DNA of 20,773 nt from positions 1 through 20,773 of IMG/VR virus record IMGVR_UViG_3300030329_000028. The stretch is one strand, 5' to 3'. The notes beneath the pieces were generated by a model that worked only from the letters and a program-made list of their open reading frames with translations, did no database searches and was not told the DNA's origin. This DNA is from a virus. The translations under genes and the position numbers were made by a program. Of this stretch, positions 1-5,457 are shown in pieces (the stretch's first letter is position 1; each line of letters opens with the position of its first letter).

Positions 1-272
1 AGCTCATAGCGTTGTTCCTCTAGCTTCTTTTTAGCAGTATATGCTTCGATGGCTTCTTGCTCTATACTTCCACCACTAAAAACCTTACGTAGCATTGATG
101 GGTTCTTGGCTGACTTGTGTGCGTTGTCTACATCACTGACTGCTCCCATCCATCTTGACAAGTCCTGTGACATGGCTTCCAAGTCTCGCCCTGCTTGGAA
201 CATACGCTTGATGTTGGAAAAGGCTGCAGATGCTACACTAAGACTTGCTGATATGGTAACAGGGTCAAACAC
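1..272 (-). CDS. Partial conserved phage protein (3' end cut by window edge), GTG start
   Basis: An open frame runs from a GTG at 272-270 to the left edge with no stop, giving 90 complete codons. The peptide begins (M)FDPVTISASLSVASAAF, continues through GRDLEAMSQDLSRWMGAVSDVD, and becomes charged (EAYTAKKKLEEQRYEL) at the edge. The GTG shares one base with the TAG stop of the fibre gene before it (TAGTG), the same one-base junction seen at the three fibre boundaries behind it. This supports both the start and translational coupling. From memory, similar small proteins occur beside tail fibre genes in marine phage genomes; their function is unknown. The hydrophobic, small-residue N terminus followed by a charged helical part could suit a membrane-linked or internal virion protein, but that is a guess. 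The coding call is fairly sure and the function open. Confidence 0.72.
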   Translation of the reverse strand, partial: MFDPVTISASLSVASAAFSNIKRMFQAGRDLEAMSQDLSRWMGAVSDVDNAHKSAKNPSMLRKVFSGGSIEQEAIEAYTAKKKLEEQRYE

Positions 273-1252
273 TATCCTTTAAGCTTTGCTACTTCAGCTT
301 CTAGTGTATCTATACGAGCCAATGCTTCTTGTAATGCTTTAGTCAACAGTGGTGTTAATTTACCGTAGTCCACACCTTGATACATTGGTTTTTTATTACC
401 GTCCTTGTCAACATCTCCACCATATCCATCTTTCTCACCACTAACACAATGTGGATATACCTCTTGTAGTTCGTGTGCAATTACACCAACCAAACTTTTA
501 CCATTTGTTTGTGCAGTTTGGTCTTTCCAATCAAAGGTTTTTATTTTTACTTGTTTAACTTTTGCACTAGCATCCACATCCCAATCTTTTACATTGTCCT
601 TTAATCTGTAATCAGAAACATTTTCAAACTGTGTAGTGCCACCACTATCCACTCGTATTTGTCCTGTTTCACTACCACTTGAGTTGAATAGTCGTATAAA
701 GTCTCCTTGAGTATTACCAGACCTTTGAAGGTTGATTACACTCCCCCCATCAGCAGAAGCCACAGTTGCTCTCATATTACACGCTTGGCTACCACTTACT
801 TGAAGCACTTGTTCATTATCTATTAAAGTTTGTGTTGTTCCTATGAGAAGTCTATGGTCGTGGTCTAATCTAAAACCCTCAACAGTTGCACCATTTATTT
901 CTCCTGTTCTTGCTACTAGAGCTATACCATCTGTACTTTCTCTCAGCCCTCCTATAGAAGCACCAAAACCACTTGTGTTAGCAACTTCAAATGAAATAAA
1001 AGCACCTTCATCTGCTCCACCACCAGTGTTACTAATTCTTATGGCTTCTATATTATTACCTGAACTTGTAGCATCTACATGAAGAATAGCATCTGGGTTC
1101 TCATCTCCAATACCCACCCTATTATTACCTGCGTCCACTACTAACATATTTGTTTTATCATTAGACTCTACACGAAAGTCTACATCATTAGATGCTTCGT
1201 TAAATACTGCTCCTCCTGAGACTAATCTTGCTGTATCTGATGCTCTTGTCAT
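272..1252 (-). CDS. Tail fibre with C-terminal peptidase S74 chaperone (fourth of four)
   Basis: A 326-residue fibre-like protein. Residues 1-210 are rich in Gly, Ser, Thr and Asn and contain short beta-repeat phrases such as VGIGDENPDAILHVD and LLIGTTQT, typical of trimeric beta-helical fibre shafts. From about residue 213 an S74 intramolecular chaperone begins: SDYRLKDNV gives the Ser213/Lys218 pair, followed by GVIAHELQEV and VDYGKLTPLLTKAL, and ending in a coiled coil (IDTLEAEVAKLKG). In this family the chaperone trimerises the fibre and then cuts itself off in front of the serine. Here that would leave a mature fibre of about 212 residues. The start shares one base with the preceding stop (TAATG), with GGAGAG upstream inside the previous gene. 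Which receptor it binds cannot be told. Confidence 0.9.
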   Translation of the reverse strand: MTRASDTARLVSGGAVFNEASNDVDFRVESNDKTNMLVVDAGNNRVGIGDENPDAILHVDATSSGNNIEAIRISNTGGGADEGAFISFEVANTSGFGASIGGLRESTDGIALVARTGEINGATVEGFRLDHDHRLLIGTTQTLIDNEQVLQVSGSQACNMRATVASADGGSVINLQRSGNTQGDFIRLFNSSGSETGQIRVDSGGTTQFENVSDYRLKDNVKDWDVDASAKVKQVKIKTFDWKDQTAQTNGKSLVGVIAHELQEVYPHCVSGEKDGYGGDVDKDGNKKPMYQGVDYGKLTPLLTKALQEALARIDTLEAEVAKLKG

Positions 1253-1270
1253 TATTTACTCTCCAATGCT
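1250..1270 (-). repeat. Reused fibre-gene junction, copy B
   Basis: This 21-nt stretch is identical to 3732-3752. It codes the last residues (ALESK), the stop and the start of the following fibre, and includes the GGAGAG ribosome site for that fibre. The identity ends sharply on the upstream side. Confidence 0.75.
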
Positions 1271-2076
1271 GTCAATCGTGCTTCTATAGATGAGAAGATA
1301 AAAGAGAACAACTCTGCATATCGCACACCTAGTCTTGTCTGCTCTTTGCCATCCTCGTCTTTATATGTGCCTGATATAAACAACCCATACTTAGAAGCAT
1401 CTAGTCCTTCTGCATTAAAAGCTGATTGCACTTCTTGTGCAATAATACCTGTGTGCGTCCTAGCCTTGTCACCTTTTTCTGCAACTTTATCTTTCCATCT
1501 AAATGTCTTAAACAATGCAGATAACTTTTTAGCTACGTTTAGTTCTTTAGATGTTAAACTTGCTGTGTCTTGTTTTTCATTTTGGTCTGACGTTTGGATT
1601 GTTCCATTAGTTGCGTGTATGTCAACAAATCTTACGCTTTCACTTCCTATGTCTTTATCATTGTCTGCTGTAGCACCTGCACTATTTGTAGGAACGACAT
1701 TGTTACCAACAAACTTTATTCCAGTGGAAGTGTGTGCTATAAAAAATTCTCCATTAATACCAATACTTCCTATAGTACTGCCGTCTTTACGCAAGTCTAT
1801 TATTGTTCCATCACTGCTTGTTCTGTTTAAAAATGCACAAGCATCACCACTAACTGTTGCAAGAAGTTCTCCACTAGCTTTTAACTCAGCACCAACAGTT
1901 CCTATACCTGTTGATGACTTGGCTACTAATAGATGCCCATTTGTGTCAATAGTGACTCTATCACTACCACCTCCCTTGAAATGTATGGTATCATCTGTGT
2001 CAGCAGTTATGCTAGTATCACCGTCAGCATCAAGCTTTAACTCTTGTCCACCTAATTGTACATTACTTCGTGTCAT
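1252..2076 (-). CDS. Tail fibre with C-terminal peptidase S74 chaperone (third of four)
   Basis: The shortest of the four S74 fibres, 274 residues. The N terminus MTRSNVQLGGQELKLDADGD resembles the MTRASDTARLVSGG start of the next fibre, suggesting a common way of attaching to the tail. Residues 20-160 are beta-rich shaft-like sequence. The chaperone starts near residue 163: SDQNEKQDT supplies Ser163/Lys168, followed by TGIIAQEVQSAF, VRYAELFSFIFSSI and the terminal coiled coil EARLTALESK. Self-cleavage as known for the family would leave only about 162 residues, a very short fibre or a tip domain. A good ribosome site (GGAGGA) lies in the last codons of the preceding gene, and the ATG overlaps its stop by one base. 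The identity of the C-terminal domain is secure; the binding target is unknown. Confidence 0.88.
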   Translation of the reverse strand: MTRSNVQLGGQELKLDADGDTSITADTDDTIHFKGGGSDRVTIDTNGHLLVAKSSTGIGTVGAELKASGELLATVSGDACAFLNRTSSDGTIIDLRKDGSTIGSIGINGEFFIAHTSTGIKFVGNNVVPTNSAGATADNDKDIGSESVRFVDIHATNGTIQTSDQNEKQDTASLTSKELNVAKKLSALFKTFRWKDKVAEKGDKARTHTGIIAQEVQSAFNAEGLDASKYGLFISGTYKDEDGKEQTRLGVRYAELFSFIFSSIEARLTALESK

Positions 2077-3734
2077 TAACCGTCCTCCAACTTCTTGATA
2101 CGAGCTTCTAGTGCATCGTTCTTTGCTGATAATTCTTTGATTGCATTTACAAGAACAGGCACGAGTCTTTCATATTTCATTCCATACCTTTGTTCATCTT
2201 CTGTAAGGTTACAGGTCAACATAGTGTCTGGACTATCTCCAAAGCCATTTGCTTTTTCTACTTCAAGAACTTCTTGTGCAACAAATCCTATGTGTACTTT
2301 TGACTGTTTTTTGCTTCCATTAGGTGTACCTAAAGGCTCTTCTTCTGTTCCGTACCATGAACGTTTATCCCACTTATAGGTAACAGGACGTAAATCTTTA
2401 ATCCAGTTTAGCCCTATGTTAAAGTCTGTAATGTCAGCCTTATCCCTAGAGTCTGAAGATGAAATAGAGGTATCTGCACAAAAGAAATCATTAATATCAT
2501 CATCACCTAAACAAATAGTGTCACTGCCACTATTAATATTACCACTAGGAGATGATGCCCTTCCTGCCTGATGTCCAACCATTATATTATTATTACCAGA
2601 GGTAAGATTAAATCCTGCTTCCCAACCTACAGCAACATTCTTACTACCAGTCTGAGTTGAGTCACCCCCTGCTTTACCACCTATAAATGTATTCTTTTCT
2701 CCAGTCGTGCAACCATTTCCTGCTAATGCACCAACAGCAGTGTTAAAAGAATCTTGAGAAGAAGTAAAATTTTGATTCTCTAAAGCTTGATCACCTATAG
2801 CAACAGAATTATCGCCTTGTGTATCTGAGGTTAATGCTTTATACCCCATAGCCACATTGCTAGTTCCTACAGTTATGGCATCACCTGATTCACTACCAAT
2901 AAAATTATTAAACTTACCTGTTGTAACAGCACTACCTGCATTATGACCAACTGCTACATTGTGAGCATCAGTAGAGGAGGTAAAGTTTTGAGCATCTAAA
3001 GCTCCTACACCTATCGCTACAGTTTTATTACCTTTGGTGTCTGCACCTAATGCTCCCCATCCAATAGCAATATTAAAGTCAGCATCCGTAAGTGCATCAC
3101 CTGCTGTAGCTCCCATTATAGTGTTTTCTCTGCCTGTTGTTATAGATGTACCTGCGTTATACCCTACTGCTGTATTTTGTGAGTCTAAACCTGCATTAAG
3201 GGTTTTTAATGCACGATAGCCAACTGCAACATTTTGTCCATTTGCATCCTCTGTAGCAAGTGCTTCAAAGCCTACAGCTACGTTGGCATCACCTGTTGTC
3301 AAGGCTGTACCTGCTTCGTTGCCTACTAGAGTATTTTCATTACCACCTGATGCAATAGCATCTCCTGCATTTTTACCTGCAATAAAGTTATCTGTACCTA
3401 GTGTGCCTGAGTCATGTCTTACATAACGGCTATCACTATCTGTTCTACTGAAGAAGTTAGCTGCAGAGAACGCATCATACACAATTATCTCTATGACATC
3501 ATCTGCTGTAGCACCTGTACCCAACACAACGGATGTACCTGATGTAGCTGTGTAGTCGTTGCCACCACCTTTTAAGAGGACTCCATTCTGATACACATCA
3601 ACGAAATTATTATCAGTATAATTTAGCGTGAGATTAGCTGTGTCAGTACCACTGAATGTAGTCTGACTAGCAGTTGCTGTGTACTGATATCTTTGTCTAA
3701 CCCCAAATGAAGGGCTTTTTCCTAAATACGGCAT
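2076..3734 (-). CDS. Tail fibre with YadA-head-like repeats and C-terminal peptidase S74 chaperone (second of four)
   Basis: A 552-residue fibre in three parts. Residues 1-95 form a beta module (VDVYQNGVLL, DDVIEIIVYDAF) that also starts the neighbouring 446-residue fibre and probably docks to the tail. Residues 116-392 hold about fifteen short repeats of the type N-x-A-V-G-x-x-A-G (NVAVGFEAL, NTAVGYNAG, NIAIGWGAL, NVAVGHNAG), the pattern of the YadA/Hia-type left-handed beta-roll head of trimeric autotransporter adhesins. From residue 427 an S74 chaperone follows: SDSRDKADI gives Ser427/Lys432, then HIGFVAQEV, MKYERLVPVLVNAI and a coiled coil (ALEARIKKLEDG). The position before the lysine is Asp rather than the usual Leu. 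The start overlaps the preceding stop by one base. The architecture suggests a self-trimerising surface adhesin. Confidence 0.9.
   Translation of the reverse strand: MPYLGKSPSFGVRQRYQYTATASQTTFSGTDTANLTLNYTDNNFVDVYQNGVLLKGGGNDYTATSGTSVVLGTGATADDVIEIIVYDAFSAANFFSRTDSDSRYVRHDSGTLGTDNFIAGKNAGDAIASGGNENTLVGNEAGTALTTGDANVAVGFEALATEDANGQNVAVGYRALKTLNAGLDSQNTAVGYNAGTSITTGRENTIMGATAGDALTDADFNIAIGWGALGADTKGNKTVAIGVGALDAQNFTSSTDAHNVAVGHNAGSAVTTGKFNNFIGSESGDAITVGTSNVAMGYKALTSDTQGDNSVAIGDQALENQNFTSSQDSFNTAVGALAGNGCTTGEKNTFIGGKAGGDSTQTGSKNVAVGWEAGFNLTSGNNNIMVGHQAGRASSPSGNINSGSDTICLGDDDINDFFCADTSISSSDSRDKADITDFNIGLNWIKDLRPVTYKWDKRSWYGTEEEPLGTPNGSKKQSKVHIGFVAQEVLEVEKANGFGDSPDTMLTCNLTEDEQRYGMKYERLVPVLVNAIKELSAKNDALEARIKKLEDG
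2655..2831 (-). repeat. 59-residue long-period repeat in the YadA-like fibre, second copy
   Basis: Codes residues 302-360 of the 552-residue fibre, aligned to residues 230-288 with the shared phrase QNFTSS and the same order of N-x-A-V-G turns. Each copy contains about four short repeats, showing growth by duplication of a larger block. Confidence 0.7.
2871..3047 (-). repeat. 59-residue long-period repeat in the YadA-like fibre, first copy
   Basis: Codes residues 230-288. Partner of 2655-2831, separated from it by a 13-residue turn. Confidence 0.7.
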
Positions 3735-3752
3735 TATTTACTCTCCAATGCT
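3732..3752 (-). repeat. Reused fibre-gene junction, copy A
   Basis: Identical 21 nt to 1250-1270, at the boundary between the first and second S74 fibre genes. It contains the ALESK codons, the TAATG stop/start overlap and GGAGAG. See copy B for the other boundary. Confidence 0.75.
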
Positions 3753-5074
3753 TTCACTTTTTCTTTAAGTGTGTCTATTTCAGCTTCAAGTGCTTCAATA
3801 TTTTCTTGTGCTTTTTGTAAAGCTGATAACAGAACTGGTATTGTTTCTGTATATTTCATACAAAGCTTATCGTTTTGGTCTTTATCAATAACCTCTGGAT
3901 AATTTGTCTGCCAATCTTGAGCAATGAAACCTATACGTTTTTTATCGTCTTGATAATTAATTCCATTCAAAGTCCAATCTTTATAATTAAAAGTTACTGC
4001 TCTTAAATTTTTTATGTTGTCGTAACTCTCTTGTTTATTGAACTCGATAATATTTTCTTTAAGAGTTTCATCTGAAGATGCTGTAAAAGCTGTGCTATTA
4101 ACTGGTAAATGACAACCAACACCACTTTGTACTGCAAATTCTGCAACCTTCGTTGCTTGACCTGATGGTGCAAAAAATCTAAAAGCAGTAGAAGTATCTA
4201 CACCAGTATTTGCATTTATTCTGCCTACTGATGTAAGTCTCATGCGTTCATCTCCACCTGTTTTAAAAGCCATATCATCCGAACTATTAATATAACTTAT
4301 TTGTCCTCTGTCAGCGTCACCTGTGTCACCCATGTTTATAAAAGATGTGCCACTTGTTGAACTTGTAAGTTGCAAACTTCCGTTGCCACTTGAGTCTTCA
4401 ACGTGTAAGAGAGTTGCAGGAGAAGTCGTGCCAATACCTACTCTGCCACCTTCTGACATATCAATACGCATGGCTTCAATACCACTGCCACCATCGCTAC
4501 CTTTAAAAATTATATCTCCATCAGAAATTGCAGACTCAAAGGTTAAATTAGCAGGTGTTGCTTCTGTTTGAACTTGACCAAAAGTAGTGCCATTTTTTGC
4601 AAAGAAAATCTGTTGACCATTAGCATCAAGTTTTATATCTCCTGCAACATCTATTGTTAAATCACCACTAGATAAGTCAATTTCAGTTCCGTCTATTGTG
4701 ATGTTGTCAACAGTGACACCTGCGTTAGCAGTAACTGCACCTGTAACACCTAGTGTGCCAGAGATACTAGCATTACCTGTGTAACTAGCTAGACTACCGT
4801 CAGGTGGTGTTACCGTCTGCACAGCAGAGCCTAAGAACACCACGTAGCATGAGTCTGTACTTGCCACTGCTGCAGAAAATGTAATTGTCGTGCCAGACGC
4901 TGTGTAAGACTTACCAGAGCCTTCTTCCTGTTTTACGTTGTTGATATATACAAGAAGCTCTTTGCCGTTTGCTACGGCTCTATCAAGCGTATAGCCTGTA
5001 CTACCGTCACCTGTTATGGTTTGCGTTACAAACGCTTGAAACTGTGTGGCTAGTTCATTACCAATGTAAGGCAT
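3734..5074 (-). CDS. Tail fibre with C-terminal peptidase S74 chaperone (first of four)
   Basis: A 446-residue fibre protein. The N-terminal 95 residues (MPYIGNELATQFQAF, LLVYINNVKQEEGSGKSY, SCYVVFLGSAV) look like the tail-attachment module common in marine podovirus fibres. The middle is beta-repeat shaft (IDLSSGDLTIDVAGDIKL, VGIGTTSPATLLHVED). The S74 chaperone begins at about residue 334: SDETLKENI with Ser334/Lys339, then RIGFIAQDW, MKYTETIPVLLSALQ and a long coiled coil to the end (IEALEAEIDTLKEKVKALESK region). Autocleavage would release about 113 residues. One base separates it from the preceding stop (TAATATG), and GGAG stands upstream. Its last codons overlap the ribosome site and start of the next fibre, so the fibres are probably translated together. 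Confidence 0.9.
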   Translation of the reverse strand: MPYIGNELATQFQAFVTQTITGDGSTGYTLDRAVANGKELLVYINNVKQEEGSGKSYTASGTTITFSAAVASTDSCYVVFLGSAVQTVTPPDGSLASYTGNASISGTLGVTGAVTANAGVTVDNITIDGTEIDLSSGDLTIDVAGDIKLDANGQQIFFAKNGTTFGQVQTEATPANLTFESAISDGDIIFKGSDGGSGIEAMRIDMSEGGRVGIGTTSPATLLHVEDSSGNGSLQLTSSTSGTSFINMGDTGDADRGQISYINSSDDMAFKTGGDERMRLTSVGRINANTGVDTSTAFRFFAPSGQATKVAEFAVQSGVGCHLPVNSTAFTASSDETLKENIIEFNKQESYDNIKNLRAVTFNYKDWTLNGINYQDDKKRIGFIAQDWQTNYPEVIDKDQNDKLCMKYTETIPVLLSALQKAQENIEALEAEIDTLKEKVKALESK

Positions 5075-5075
5075 A

Positions 5076-5447
5076 TTAAGTTATCTCCATAATGCTTAGT
5101 GTACCTGAAAGTTTATCTGCGACAGAACAGTCTATAGTTATTTGGTCATCAACTTCTAATACAACTTTATTTCCTGCCATTAGTTCTAATGATGAACCAA
5201 CAGGAATAGGTGCGTCTTTTATAATTATACTTGTACCGTTTGAAACAAGACTTTCTGTTGCACCACCTCTACTGCCTGTAGAGCTTACAAGTCTTACTGT
5301 AGCTGTAACTTGTGAAGTGTGTATATTAGATAATACTAAACCAAGAACTATTGCTGTTACCCCACTACCTGCTTCATACATAATATAGGGTGAACCTGAA
5401 GACGCAGGTTCTGCTGCAAAGTTAATCATTCTAAAATCGTTTGCCAT
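5076..5447 (-). CDS. Small virion/tail structural protein, unrecognised family
   Basis: A 123-residue protein beginning MANDFRMINFAAEPASSG, followed by alternating hydrophobic beta stretches (VTAIVLGLVLSNIHTSQVTATVRLV) and an IPVGSSLELMAGNKVVLE segment. The last phrase is typical of small beta-sandwich phage structural proteins. No signal peptide, membrane segment or enzyme motif is visible. It lies between the long 873-residue fibre and the first S74 fibre, with a clear ribosome site (AAGGAG) in the 10-nt gap upstream, so it probably belongs to the fibre or baseplate-like assembly, perhaps as a connector between fibre and tail. That role is inferred from position only. Confidence 0.8.
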   Translation of the reverse strand: MANDFRMINFAAEPASSGSPYIMYEAGSGVTAIVLGLVLSNIHTSQVTATVRLVSSTGSRGGATESLVSNGTSIIIKDAPIPVGSSLELMAGNKVVLEVDDQITIDCSVADKLSGTLSIMEIT

Positions 5448-5457
5448 ATCTTTCTCC

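Noticed and set aside
1346-2098. 250-codon open frame on the plus strand opposite the 274-residue fibre
   Set aside because: It lies wholly antisense to a well-supported S74 fibre. Its Ser/Pro/Leu/Val-rich composition is what the complement of Thr/Gly/Asp/Asn-rich fibre codons gives. No ribosome site or family resemblance is seen.
2655-3047. Regular repeats that could be mistaken for a CRISPR or tandem DNA repeat array
   Set aside because: The repeats are in frame, diverged at DNA level, and explained by beta-roll turns in the fibre protein. There are no identical direct repeats with unique spacers.
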